DNA of 37,555 nt from Bacteroidales bacterium (GTDB lineage: Bacteria > Bacteroidota > Bacteroidia > Bacteroidales > UBA932). Of the stretch, positions 1 to 7,385 are shown piece after piece. Under the pieces are notes generated by a model. That model ran no database searches, had not been told where the DNA came from, and saw only the letters and a program-made list of their open reading frames with translations. A program made the translations under genes and the position numbers. Every line of letters starts with the position of its first letter. Position 1 is the stretch's first letter. Location of the stretch: the NCBI GenBank assembly GCA_017527625.1, contig JAFXPV010000092.1:1-37555 (forward strand), written 5' to 3'.

Positions 1-1
1 C

Positions 2-2392
2 ATCTGCACCAGCGGTGCCACAGTTTTTCCCCAGGCGATCGGCCTGGCTGCAACTTTCGACCAGGATATGCAGTATGACATCTACACGATGGTATCCGAC
101 GAAGCCCGCGCCCACTGGAACATCACAAACCACAACCAGATGGACAAGACAGAGGCTACAGGAGGCATCTGGAACCAGGGACTTTCATTCTGGTGCCCTA
201 ACATCAACATCTTCCGTGATCCCCGCTGGGGCCGCGGCCAGGAGACTTACGGCGAGGACCCGTACCTGACAGGTGTTATGGGAAGCGCTACCGTAAGGGG
301 AATGCAGGGCAATGACAAGAGATATCTCAAGACCCATTCCTGTGCAAAGCACTACGCAGTCCACAGCGGTCCTGAATCAAGCCGCCACAGAGATGATATC
401 TACGTTTCGATGCGTGACCTTTGGGAGACCTACCTCCCCGCTTTCAAGGAGCTGGTAACCAAAGCAGACGTGCAGGAAGTAATGTGCGCCTACAACCGCT
501 ACGAGGGTGAACCTTGCTGCGGCAGCGACAGGCTTCTGGTCGACATCCTGCGCGACAAATGGCAGTACAAACATCTCGTGGTTTCAGACTGCGGAGCCAT
601 CAACAACTTCTACACGAAGGGACAGCACGAGACACATCCCGATGCGGCTACGGCCAGCGTCGACGGTGTCCTCTCAGGCACTGATATCGAGTGCGGAACC
701 AGCTACAAGGCGCTCAAGACCGCTCTTGCCGACGGCCTCATCAAAGAGAGCGACTTGGACGTCAGCCTGCGCCGCATATTCACCAGCCGCTTCGAACTCG
801 GTCTCCACGACCCTGAGTCTATGGATCCCTGGGCCAACCTCGGCGCTGACGACATCAGCAGCCCCGAACATACTGCAATGGCACAGAGGGCAGCCCGCGA
901 AGCTATGGTCCTTCTCAAGAACGACGGCATCCTCCCTCTGTCAAAGAACACCAAAACCATCGCTGTCGTAGGTCCCAACGCTGACAATGCCGGTATGCAG
1001 AACGGCAACTACAGCGGCACGCCTACCGCAGCCAACACCCTCTCTATCCTGAACGCCCTCAAGAAGGCAGTCCCCGGAGCCGACATCATCTATGAAAAAG
1101 GCTGCGAACTGGCAGATCCTTATCTGACTCTCGACCATATGGCAGACATCAACGGCGGCAAGGGCCTCCACGGTGAGTATTTCAACAATACCGCTATGAG
1201 CGGAGCTCCGGTTGCAACTGCTGACTATACAGCCCTCAACCTCCGCACTTCAGGCAACTACCGTTTCGCTCCCGGCGTTGAGATGACCAACTTCTCTGCC
1301 CGTTATACCGGAACATTCGTTGCCGACTTCACAGGTGATATGAACTACAGCATCCGCGGCAACGACACTTGGAAATTCACCGTGAACGGCAAAACCGTAG
1401 CCGAGCAGAAAGAAGCCACCAACGTGCGTTATGGCCGCGGTATGGTTCCGCAGACTTCATTCCCTGTTGTGAAGGGCCGCACCTACACTATCGCCATCGA
1501 CTACACCAAAGGCGCCACTGGCACAGCTTACTTCGCATTCAACATCAGCCAGCGCAAGCTTCCTGACTACGACGAAATCGCAGCCAAAGTCGCATCGGCA
1601 GACGTGATCATTATGGTCGGCGGTCTTTCAGCCCAGCTGGAAGGCGAGGAAATGATGGTGACTTACGACGGTTTCAGCGGCGGCGACCGCACCAAGATCG
1701 AGCTTCCCGAGCCTCAGATCAAACTCCTCCAGGCAGTGCACTCTACCGGCAAACCTGTAGTATTTGTAAACTGCACGGGCAGCGCCATCGGTTTCGGTGC
1801 AATCGAGAACCAGTACAACGCCCTTCTGCAGGCCTGGTACGGCGGACAGGCAGCAGGTATCGCTGTGGCAGACATCCTCTTCGGCGATTACAATCCCGCA
1901 GGCCGTCTCCCCGTTACATTCTACGCCTCTACAAGCCAGCTTCCCGACTTCAAGGACTACAGTATGGCTAACCGTACTTACCGCTACTTCAACGGCAAGC
2001 CCCTCTATGCGTTCGGCTATGGCCTGAGCTATACAAACTTTGCATATGGCGACGCCAAGCTGTCAAAGAAATCAGTCAAGGCCGGCAAGGGCGTGGACAT
2101 CACGGTTCCTGTCACCAATTCAGGCAAGATCGCCGGTGACGAAGTCATCCAGGTATACGTCAAGAGTCTCGACAATCCTGAAGCTCCCATCAAGGCCCTC
2201 AAGGGCTTCAAGCGCGTCAACATCGCAGCCGGAGCTACTGAGAACGTCACGATTTCTCTGGCTCCCGAAGCATTCGCATACTACAGCGCAGCAATCGACG
2301 AACTCGCTCCGATGGCCGGCAGATATCAGATTCTGTACGGCAGTTCTTCACGTGACGAAGACCTCAAGGCTATTGACTTCCAGGTTCTCTAA
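2..2392 (+). CDS. Glycoside hydrolase family 3 with inserted PA14 domain (beta-glucosidase/beta-xylosidase type), 5' end outside window
   Basis: The reading frame is open to the left edge, so the signal peptide and first part of the barrel are missing; about 796 residues are present. GH3 enzymes remove non-reducing-end beta-linked glucose or xylose from oligosaccharides with retention of configuration. Family motifs seen are FPQAIGLAAT at the start, DPRWGRGQETYGEDPY, KHYAVHSGPE, and VVSDCGAI, whose Asp (bases 587-589) fits the catalytic nucleophile. The alpha/beta sandwich domain follows, interrupted at about bases 1165-1545 by a PA14-like beta domain (GLHGEYFNN to YFAFNIS). A fibronectin III-like domain forms the C-terminus (about 2080-2380). 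The SDCGAI form is common in xylosidase-like members, but substrate cannot be decided here. Such proteins are usually periplasmic. A strong hairpin terminator follows the TAA. Confidence 0.93.
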   Translation: MCTSGATVFPQAIGLAATFDQDMQYDIYTMVSDEARAHWNITNHNQMDKTEATGGIWNQGLSFWCPNINIFRDPRWGRGQETYGEDPYLTGVMGSATVRGMQGNDKRYLKTHSCAKHYAVHSGPESSRHRDDIYVSMRDLWETYLPAFKELVTKADVQEVMCAYNRYEGEPCCGSDRLLVDILRDKWQYKHLVVSDCGAINNFYTKGQHETHPDAATASVDGVLSGTDIECGTSYKALKTALADGLIKESDLDVSLRRIFTSRFELGLHDPESMDPWANLGADDISSPEHTAMAQRAAREAMVLLKNDGILPLSKNTKTIAVVGPNADNAGMQNGNYSGTPTAANTLSILNALKKAVPGADIIYEKGCELADPYLTLDHMADINGGKGLHGEYFNNTAMSGAPVATADYTALNLRTSGNYRFAPGVEMTNFSARYTGTFVADFTGDMNYSIRGNDTWKFTVNGKTVAEQKEATNVRYGRGMVPQTSFPVVKGRTYTIAIDYTKGATGTAYFAFNISQRKLPDYDEIAAKVASADVIIMVGGLSAQLEGEEMMVTYDGFSGGDRTKIELPEPQIKLLQAVHSTGKPVVFVNCTGSAIGFGAIENQYNALLQAWYGGQAAGIAVADILFGDYNPAGRLPVTFYASTSQLPDFKDYSMANRTYRYFNGKPLYAFGYGLSYTNFAYGDAKLSKKSVKAGKGVDITVPVTNSGKIAGDEVIQVYVKSLDNPEAPIKALKGFKRVNIAAGATENVTISLAPEAFAYYSAAIDELAPMAGRYQILYGSSSRDEDLKAIDFQVL

Positions 2393-2405
2393 CTGCTGTA
2401 AGCAT

Positions 2406-2446
2406 AAAATAATAAGGGCCGCTTCTATCGAGGCGGCCTTTATTGT
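2406..2446. terminator. Hairpin terminator, left copy of a 41-base direct repeat
   Basis: Bases 2417-2425 pair with 2430-2438 (GGCCGCTTC / GAGGCGGCC, one G-U pair) around a TATC loop, and A/T bases outside extend the stem. T-rich sequence follows on both strands, so it can end the GH3 transcript and that of the reverse-strand ATPase. The 41 bases recur at 3807-3847 with three differences. Confidence 0.85.
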
Positions 2447-2495
2447 ATTTCTCAACATATCAGTCGAGGAGGCAAAGGCCAAATATATGTAATGA

Positions 2496-3704
2496 TTAAT
2501 ATAGGAATCCAAATGCCCAGAGCGGAATCTTTCGGGAAACGGATGATTCAATGCCATCGGCAGCAATGTAGGATTCCTCCTCATTACGGATTTGGTCAAA
2601 TCCCTTGTCAGGTCCACCCACTTCAATCACAACTTTCTTCCCAACTCGGAAATCACCCGTCTTAAGCCCACCATATTCTACTCTATGTCCGGCAGAAGCA
2701 ATCTGGTTGCAGAAGAAGGTCTCGCGGACCGTCCCGATTTCAGGAGAAGTAAGCGAGGAGAGGGTGAAGAGCAGATTGGTGTTATCCAGAAGAATCTTAT
2801 CAGGTTTCTGGAGATCCGTGATAGAATCCAGATTTGTGTAAAGGCGGCGGATGAGATTGGCCTCTTCAAGATATGTAAGATACTTCAACACGGTTCTCCG
2901 TTCAATGCCTATGGTCCGTGAAAGCTTGGCAATATCCACCTCGTAAGGGAGCATAACAGACAGAACTTGGAGCAGAGCTTTTACCTTTCGCGTATTACCT
3001 ACCTCTAGCCCGCGATGCTTGGGAAGCTCTGTGTCGATGATATAGTTTACGACATTCTCGACCCTTGAGGCAAAGTCTTTCCTGCTCTCCAGAAAGAAAG
3101 GGTAGTACCCATATTCAAGATAACTGCGGAAATGCTCCAGAGGATGACATTCCTCGAGGATGTGGGAACATATGGCCGACGGTTCCTGAAGAAGATTATC
3201 CAGGGAGAATGGCTCCAGACGGATACCGGCTTTGAATAGCAGGAATTCACGGAAAGACAATCCTGGCATCATCCGTTCCGAAATTCTTCGGGACAGGTCT
3301 GCCTTGCCGTCGTTAAGTTGAATAAGAGAGGATCCGCTAAGGACGATCTTCAAGTTTCGGTAAGTATCGTATATCTCCTTGACTTCCCGGCTCCAACCAT
3401 CATACTTATGAACTTCGTCGATAAAAAGATGTGTTCCGCCCAGCTTAATGAATTCTTCTGCCGTCTCTACCAGCGTATGGGTAGTAAAGTAACCGGAATC
3501 CGCTGAGCAGTAAAGGGCCTTGTGGTTGCCAGAGCCAAATGTTTTCCGAATATGCTGCTGAATCAGGGTGGATTTTCCCACACCTTTCGGTCCTTTTATT
3601 ATGGAAAGCCGGGCATCCCAATCTATCTTTTCTTCAAAATCCCGGATATAATCCATCGGAACATCCCGTATAATCTGATCGTGTCTGGCAAAGAGTTTTT
3701 CCAT
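2496..3704 (-). CDS. AAA-type ATPase with C-terminal DUF4143-like domain
   Basis: A 402-residue protein. The N-terminal half is a P-loop ATPase: Walker A is KGPKGVGKST near residues 38-47 and Walker B is HLFIDEVHKY near residue 95, followed by a sensor-like VLSGSS. A winged-helix-like segment follows. The C-terminus (GDFRVGKKVVIEVGG) resembles the degenerate PD-(D/E)XK nuclease fold of DUF4143 proteins, with the usual Lys of the E-x-K position replaced by Gly. Members of this large family are abundant in Bacteroidetes and have no firmly established function. The start at 3704 has a TATATTTG -7 element 20 bases upstream. By eye the gene is more AT-rich than its neighbours and stands alone between two copies of a terminator repeat, which suggests a recent insertion. 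Confidence 0.88.
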   Translation of the reverse strand: MEKLFARHDQIIRDVPMDYIRDFEEKIDWDARLSIIKGPKGVGKSTLIQQHIRKTFGSGNHKALYCSADSGYFTTHTLVETAEEFIKLGGTHLFIDEVHKYDGWSREVKEIYDTYRNLKIVLSGSSLIQLNDGKADLSRRISERMMPGLSFREFLLFKAGIRLEPFSLDNLLQEPSAICSHILEECHPLEHFRSYLEYGYYPFFLESRKDFASRVENVVNYIIDTELPKHRGLEVGNTRKVKALLQVLSVMLPYEVDIAKLSRTIGIERRTVLKYLTYLEEANLIRRLYTNLDSITDLQKPDKILLDNTNLLFTLSSLTSPEIGTVRETFFCNQIASAGHRVEYGGLKTGDFRVGKKVVIEVGGPDKGFDQIRNEEESYIAADGIESSVSRKIPLWAFGFLY

Positions 3705-3723
3705 TTATTATTTCTATTTGATG

Positions 3724-3754
3724 CAAATATAGTTAATGTTTCCTATAAAACACA
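3724..3754 (-). promoter_or_regulatory. Promoter of the ATPase gene
   Basis: On the reverse strand TATATTTG (3724-3731) matches the Bacteroidetes -7 consensus TAnnTTTG. Exactly 19 bases upstream lies TGTG (3751-3754), three of four matches to the -33 TTTG. The -33 lies inside a repeated TATAAAACACA motif, so a protein bound there would cover the promoter. Confidence 0.65.
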
Positions 3755-3788
3755 GATTTCTTTATAAAATGTGCTTTATAAAACACAT
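3744..3788. repeat. Repeated and palindromic AT-rich motif upstream of the ATPase (operator candidate)
   Basis: TATAAAACACA occurs identically at 3744-3754 and 3777-3787, and a third related copy TTTATAAAATGTG lies at 3761-3773. Bases 3770-3787, TGTGCTTTATAAAACACA, form a palindrome with one mismatched pair, extended by one further A-T pair. The spacing from the first to the last copy is 33 bases, close to three helical turns. This is the arrangement of a repressor site, but no cognate regulator is shown; the LysR-type protein next door is one candidate. Confidence 0.5.
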
Positions 3789-3806
3789 ATACAACACATA
3801 ACAGCA

Positions 3807-3847
3807 AAAATAGTAAGGGCCGCTTCTTTCGAGGCGGCCTTTATTAT
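3807..3847. terminator. Hairpin terminator, right copy of the 41-base direct repeat
   Basis: Bases 3818-3826 pair with 3831-3839 around a TTTC loop. On the reverse strand the stem is followed by TTACTATTTTT, which fits termination of the short LysR-type gene. Aligned with 2406-2446 at an offset of 1401 bases it differs at three of 41 positions. Confidence 0.85.
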
Positions 3848-4098
3848 TAGCCCTTCAGGCTGTCTATTTCCGCATATTTGTCGAGGATTGAACGGGCGAT
3901 CTTGAGCAGTTGCTCGCCCTTTTCGGTGAGGATGATGCTTTTGTCATAACGGACGAAAAGCGCGCAGCCGAGCTCTTCTTCAAGTTTCGCGATATGCTTT
4001 GAGACTGCGGGCTGGCTTATGCCGAGCGCGGCGGCGGCCTTGCTGAAGTTGAGACACTCAGCGGCTTCGCAGAATACTTTCAGGCGGTTGTCTGTCAT
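3847..4098 (-). CDS. LysR-type winged-helix DNA-binding protein without effector domain
   Basis: An 83-residue protein that is almost entirely the LysR N-terminal helix-turn-helix: FSKAAAALGISQPAVSKHI (about residues 18-36), then the wing LGCALFVR and the ILTEKGEQLL segment. Full LysR regulators are about 300 residues and carry a ligand-binding domain, which is absent. The ORF ends in TAA with a terminator hairpin directly behind it, and no matching downstream sequence of an effector domain is visible on any frame, so this is either a naturally short regulator or an old truncation. Short HTH-only LysR proteins are known in Bacteroidales. It diverges from rpsF; the rpsF promoter lies immediately upstream. 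What it regulates is unknown. Confidence 0.85.
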   Translation of the reverse strand: MTDNRLKVFCEAAECLNFSKAAAALGISQPAVSKHIAKLEEELGCALFVRYDKSIILTEKGEQLLKIARSILDKYAEIDSLKG

Positions 4099-4122
4099 AA
4101 CAGTCCCAAAGTTAGCGATTTA

Positions 4123-4153
4123 TTTGGTAATTAAGATTAAAGTTGTATCTTTG
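4123..4153 (+). promoter_or_regulatory. Promoter of rpsF-rpsR-rplI
   Basis: TTTG (4123-4126), 19 bases, then TATCTTTG (4146-4153): a complete match to the Bacteroidetes primary sigma factor consensus. Confidence 0.85.
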
Positions 4154-4155
4154 CA

Positions 4156-4180
4156 GCCCCTTTGGAAAACCCAGAGGGGC
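4156..4180 (+). promoter_or_regulatory. Leader hairpin of the S6-S18-L9 operon
   Basis: GCCCCTTTGG (4156-4165) pairs with 4171-4180 in a 10-base-pair stem with one G-U pair and an AAAAC loop, 28 bases before the rpsF start. S6:S18 autoregulatory leaders are known in many bacteria. The CCG loop signature of that class is not evident here, so its role (autoregulation, stability or attenuation) is inferred only from position. The stem starts very close to the expected transcription start. Confidence 0.55.
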
Positions 4181-4208
4181 TTTAACTAATAATCAAATAA
4201 TTAAGAAA

Positions 4209-4577
4209 ATGTTTAATCAGTACGAAACCGTTTTCATCGCAACTCCCGTTTTGTCTGAAAGCCAGATGAAGGAAGCGGTTGCTAAGTACATCGACCTTAT
4301 CAAGGCCAACAACGGCGAGGTCGTGTATGAAGAGGACTGGGGCCTGCGCAAGCTCGCTTACCCTATCCAGAAGAAGACCACAGGTTTTTATCACTTGATC
4401 GAGTTCAAGGCTGAACCTGCATTTGTTGACACATTGGAAACCCAGTACAGGCGTGATGAGCGCATCATCCGCTTCCAGACTGTGGCTATGGACAAACACG
4501 CAGTGGCTTACGCTGAGCGCCGTCGCGCAAAGAAAGCCAACGCAACTGTTGAACAACCTGTAAACACGGAGGAATAA
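4209..4577 (+). CDS. rpsF: 30S ribosomal protein S6 (bS6)
   Basis: A 122-residue protein with the S6 fold: YETVFIATP at the start, the [18 protein letters not shown] strand region, GFYHLIEF, and RRDERIIRF near residue 80, followed by an Ala/Glu-rich tail. S6 binds S18 on the platform of the small subunit. A longer frame starts at 4143 but would begin inside the promoter; the ATG at 4209 gives the normal N-terminus. No Shine-Dalgarno sequence precedes it. First gene of the rpsF-rpsR-rplI operon, four bases upstream of rpsR. Confidence 0.97.
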   Translation: MFNQYETVFIATPVLSESQMKEAVAKYIDLIKANNGEVVYEEDWGLRKLAYPIQKKTTGFYHLIEFKAEPAFVDTLETQYRRDERIIRFQTVAMDKHAVAYAERRRAKKANATVEQPVNTEE

Positions 4578-4581
4578 TATT

Positions 4582-4845
4582 ATGGCACAGGACGATATCA
4601 GATATCTCAATCCCCCGACAGTCGAGGTTAGAAAGAAAAAATACTGCCGCTTCAAAAAAGCCGGTATCAAGTATGTAGATTACAAGGATCCTGAGTTTCT
4701 CAAGAAATTCCTCAACGAGCAGGGCAAGATCCTTCCCCGCCGTATCACCGGTACTTCTCTGAAATTCCAGCGCAAAGTGGCCCAGGCCATCAAGAGAGCC
4801 CGCCATCTTGCACTTCTTCCTTACGTTACTGACCTTTTGAAATAG
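4582..4845 (+). CDS. rpsR: 30S ribosomal protein S18 (bS18)
   Basis: An 87-residue protein with [24 protein letters not shown] and the basic [21 protein letters not shown] segment typical of S18. It forms a heterodimer with S6 on the 30S platform. GGAGG at 4568-4572, formed by the last codons of rpsF, lies nine bases before the ATG, which is unusual in this phylum. Its TAG stop overlaps the SD sequence of rplI. Confidence 0.97.
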   Translation: MAQDDIRYLNPPTVEVRKKKYCRFKKAGIKYVDYKDPEFLKKFLNEQGKILPRRITGTSLKFQRKVAQAIKRARHLALLPYVTDLLK

Positions 4846-4849
4846 GAGG
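4844..4849 (+). promoter_or_regulatory. Perfect Shine-Dalgarno sequence of rplI
   Basis: AGGAGG lies seven bases before the rplI ATG and overlaps the rpsR stop codon. Nearly all other starts in the window have no such sequence. Confidence 0.75.
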
Positions 4850-4856
4850 CTGCACT

Positions 4857-5333
4857 ATGGAAATCATTCTTAAACAAGACATCAAGAACCTCGGTCTGAA
4901 AGACGACATCGTAAAGGTTAAAAACGGTTACGCAGCCAATTATCTCATCCCTCAGGGAATGGCTATTATGGCTACCCCTTCTGCGAAGAAGGTTCACGCC
5001 GAGAATCTCCGTCAGCGCGCTCACAAAGAGGCTAAGCTCGTTGCAGACGCTGAAGCTCTCGCCGCCAAACTCGAAGGCCTCACCGTAAAAGTTCCTGCAA
5101 AGGTCAGCTCAAACGGCAAGGTATTCGGTTCAGTAGGCAACATCCAGGTTGCAGATGCTCTCGCAGCTATGGGTTTCGAAATTGACCGCAAGGACATCGA
5201 TATGGACGCCATCAAGGAAGTCGGTGTTTACGACGTAGCTGTTAAATGCTATCGCAACGTGAAGGCTACCCTCAAGGTTGAGGTTGCCGGCGAAAACGCT
5301 GCTGAAGAGTCAGCAGATCAGAAGGCTGAATAA
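4857..5333 (+). CDS. rplI: 50S ribosomal protein L9 (bL9)
   Basis: A 158-residue protein. The N-terminal domain shows MEIILKQDIKNLG, DDIVKVKNGYAANYLIPQG and A(I/M)ATPSAKK, followed by a long helix (about residues 45-80) and the C-terminal domain with KVFGSVGNIQVADAL. L9 binds domain V of 23S rRNA and extends from the large subunit. The acidic Glu/Ala-rich tail is common in Bacteroidetes L9. It closes the operon; a strong terminator starts 33 bases after the stop. Confidence 0.97.
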   Translation: MEIILKQDIKNLGLKDDIVKVKNGYAANYLIPQGMAIMATPSAKKVHAENLRQRAHKEAKLVADAEALAAKLEGLTVKVPAKVSSNGKVFGSVGNIQVADALAAMGFEIDRKDIDMDAIKEVGVYDVAVKCYRNVKATLKVEVAGENAAEESADQKAE

Positions 5334-5365
5334 GCAGTCGGAATCTGTTGAACCATATCATACCG

Positions 5366-5400
5366 CTGACCGGATTCTGACAATCCGGTCAGTTTTTTTT
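5366..5400 (+). terminator. Terminator of the rpsF-rpsR-rplI operon
   Basis: CTGACCGGATT (5366-5376) pairs perfectly with 5382-5392 around a CTGAC loop, followed by eight T. Confidence 0.92.
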
Positions 5401-5401
5401 A

Positions 5402-5409
5402 TAAATTTG
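5402..5409 (+). promoter_or_regulatory. Candidate -7 element of the YitT gene
   Basis: TAAATTTG directly follows the T-run of the L9 terminator and ends only four bases before the ATG. No -33 element is visible because that region is the terminator stem. If used, the transcript would begin at or next to the start codon. Confidence 0.4.
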
Positions 5410-5413
5410 AAGT

Positions 5414-6316
5414 ATGGAAAGGAAATTCAAGATAAAGGTTCACGATTCTGTGAAAGACTACACAATGATGATTGTAGGCTGTTTCCTTTATTCTTTCGGT
5501 GCCGTGCTTTTTGTCGAGCCTTATGGCTTTGCGCCGGGAGGAACCTACGGTCTGGCTATGGTGTTCCACCATCTTTGGGGATGGCGTACAGAGGTTGCTG
5601 CATTATGTATGGATATACCTCTGCTGATAATAGGTTCCATCATCCTGGGGGCGAAGTTCGGCATCAAGACGCTTATCTGCACGATATTGCTGCCGCTCTT
5701 TATGCTCCTTGTCCATACAGTCTATGGATTTGACGCCCTGCTCGATCCTGGACTGACCAATTTCTCGGATATGCATCAGCAGATGCTGTCTTCCGTGTTC
5801 GGCGGCGTCATCTATGGCGTAGGACTCGGTATGGTTTACCGTACCGGCACCACTACCGGAGGCTCTGACGTCATAAATATGATAGTGAGAAAGTACTTCC
5901 ATATCTCTATGGGTACCGCCTCGATAATAGTCGACGGCCTCATAACTCTGTCGACAGTACTTGCCTTCGGCGACTGGACCCTTCCGATGTATTCCTGGGT
6001 GATCATCTTCGTCGCTGCCGTAATCCAGGACCGCGTGATGCAGGGCGCTCCTTCCAAGACGATGATGATAATCACGTCAAAAGTGGACGAGGTGAGGGAC
6101 TACATCATCGAGGAGATGGGCCGCGGCGCGACCCTTATCCCGGGCACCGGCCTTTATGCCGGCAAGCAGCGCGACATTATCTATGTCGTGGTGAGCAGCC
6201 GTGAGGTTATACAGCTCCGCAAGCTCATCGCCGAGATAGACCCGAAGGCCTTCATCAATGTCATCAACAGTTCGGAGATTCTGGGAGAGGGCTTCCACAG
6301 CATCCACCTGCAGTAG
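5414..6316 (+). CDS. YitT family membrane protein with C-terminal DUF2179 domain
   Basis: A 300-residue protein with five or six hydrophobic segments in the first 210 residues (for example MMIVGCFLYSFGAVLFV and IPLLIIGSIILG) and the family motifs PGGTYGLAMV and RTGTTTGGSDVI. The cytoplasmic C-terminal DUF2179 domain begins near residue 215 (KTMMIITSKVDEVRDYI) and includes GTGLYAGKQRDIIYVVV. YitT proteins are of unknown transport function. An alternative start at the Met-Met pair near residue 18 would still keep the first membrane segment. It converges on rlmN with six bases between the stop codons. Confidence 0.92.
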   Translation: MERKFKIKVHDSVKDYTMMIVGCFLYSFGAVLFVEPYGFAPGGTYGLAMVFHHLWGWRTEVAALCMDIPLLIIGSIILGAKFGIKTLICTILLPLFMLLVHTVYGFDALLDPGLTNFSDMHQQMLSSVFGGVIYGVGLGMVYRTGTTTGGSDVINMIVRKYFHISMGTASIIVDGLITLSTVLAFGDWTLPMYSWVIIFVAAVIQDRVMQGAPSKTMMIITSKVDEVRDYIIEEMGRGATLIPGTGLYAGKQRDIIYVVVSSREVIQLRKLIAEIDPKAFINVINSSEILGEGFHSIHLQ

Positions 6317-6322
6317 CTCCGG

Positions 6323-7342
6323 CTAAGATCCGTTGACTATTCCTGCAAGCATTCCGCAGGCGGCGAGGATATCCTCACCGCGGGATGCACGTATGGTGGT
6401 GGTGATGCCTGCCTTCTGGAGCCTTTGTTCAAACAGTTCCATCACAGCAGGGGGGCAGGTGGCCAGGTCGCTGTCCGGAATCTTGTGGAAGCGGATAAGG
6501 TTGACCCTGCAAGGGATGCCTTTCAGCAGGGATATCACGCCGTCGGCGTGACGCTTGTCGTCGTTGACTCCTGCAAACATCGTGTATTCGAAGCTGACAC
6601 GTCGCTGTCCGCTGAAGTCGTATTTCTTGATGAGGGCTATGACGTTCCGGATGTCGTGCCTGTGCTGGGCGGGCATCAGTTCTTCCCTTTCGTCAGGGAA
6701 AGGATTGTGGAGGCTGACGGCCAGGTGGCACCTGGTGCTGTCGAGGAATTCTTTCAGAGTGCCGGTGATGCCTATGGTCGAAAGCGTAATGCGCTTCGGG
6801 CTCCAGGCGAAGCCCCAGTCGGCGGTGAGCACTTCTATCGCCCGGCTGACGTTTTCCCAGTTGTCCAGCGGCTCGCCCATACCCATAAACACTGCGTTGG
6901 TCAGGGAGTCGGCTTCGTCGATGCAGATGAACTGGGACAGTATTTCAGCTGCCGTCAGGTTCCCGTGGAAGCCTTGCCTTCCGGTCATACAGAATCTGCA
7001 TCCCATCTTGCAACCTGCCTGGCAGGACACGCAGACGGTGGCTCTGTCGCCGTCGGGAATCATCACAGTCTCTGTGAATCTGCCGTCCGCAGTGGGGAAG
7101 GTGTACTTCTTGGTGCCGTCGGAGGAGGTGATGCAGCCGGCAGGAGCGCTGGCTGCGACTTCGCAGGTCTGCGAAAGTTTCTCCCTCGCCACCTTGGACA
7201 GATTCGTCATTTCGGCGATGTCCCTGACTTTCTTTTTATAGAGCCAGTCTGCCATCTGTTTTGCGGCGAAACGGGGCAGTCCCTGCGCGTTGCACAAGGC
7301 TTCAAGCTCAGCCAGAGTCATTCCCAGAAGTGCGGTTTTCAT
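6323..7342 (-). CDS. rlmN: 23S rRNA (adenine-2503-C2) methyltransferase, radical SAM
   Basis: A 339-residue enzyme that methylates C2 of A2503 in 23S rRNA and A37 in certain tRNAs, using two molecules of SAM. The radical SAM cluster motif CxxxCxxC is at Cys111, Cys115 and Cys118 (CKMGCRFC), followed by MTGRQGFHGNL. MGMGEPLDNWENV and LAVSLHNP are family signatures. Cys329 in AACGML corresponds to the conserved C-terminal methyl-carrying cysteine. The ATG at 7342 is chosen over an in-frame TTG two codons earlier. Its promoter overlaps that of recA, which is divergent. Confidence 0.96.
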   Translation of the reverse strand: MKTALLGMTLAELEALCNAQGLPRFAAKQMADWLYKKKVRDIAEMTNLSKVAREKLSQTCEVAASAPAGCITSSDGTKKYTFPTADGRFTETVMIPDGDRATVCVSCQAGCKMGCRFCMTGRQGFHGNLTAAEILSQFICIDEADSLTNAVFMGMGEPLDNWENVSRAIEVLTADWGFAWSPKRITLSTIGITGTLKEFLDSTRCHLAVSLHNPFPDEREELMPAQHRHDIRNVIALIKKYDFSGQRRVSFEYTMFAGVNDDKRHADGVISLLKGIPCRVNLIRFHKIPDSDLATCPPAVMELFEQRLQKAGITTTIRASRGEDILAACGMLAGIVNGS

Positions 7343-7354
7343 AGTCAATATGTG

Positions 7355-7385
7355 TTGTGCAAAAGTATGAAAAAGATTAAATTTG
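7355..7385 (+). promoter_or_regulatory. recA promoter
   Basis: TTG (7355-7357), 20 bases, TAAATTTG (7378-7385), 44 bases before the recA ATG. It overlaps the rlmN -7 element on the other strand. No clear SOS-box palindrome was recognised. Confidence 0.7.
7360..7367 (-). promoter_or_regulatory. rlmN -7 element
   Basis: TACTTTTG on the reverse strand matches TAnnTTTG and lies 17 bases before the rlmN ATG. It sits inside the spacer of the recA promoter. Confidence 0.6.

Noticed and set aside
2496..3704. ATPase as a transposition protein of an insertion sequence
   Set aside because: No transposase, no terminal inverted repeats and no target duplication; the flanking repeats are direct and form terminators.
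4143..4208. N-terminal extension of rpsF from 4143
   Set aside because: It would begin inside the promoter -7 element and run through the leader hairpin; S6 homology starts at the ATG at 4209.
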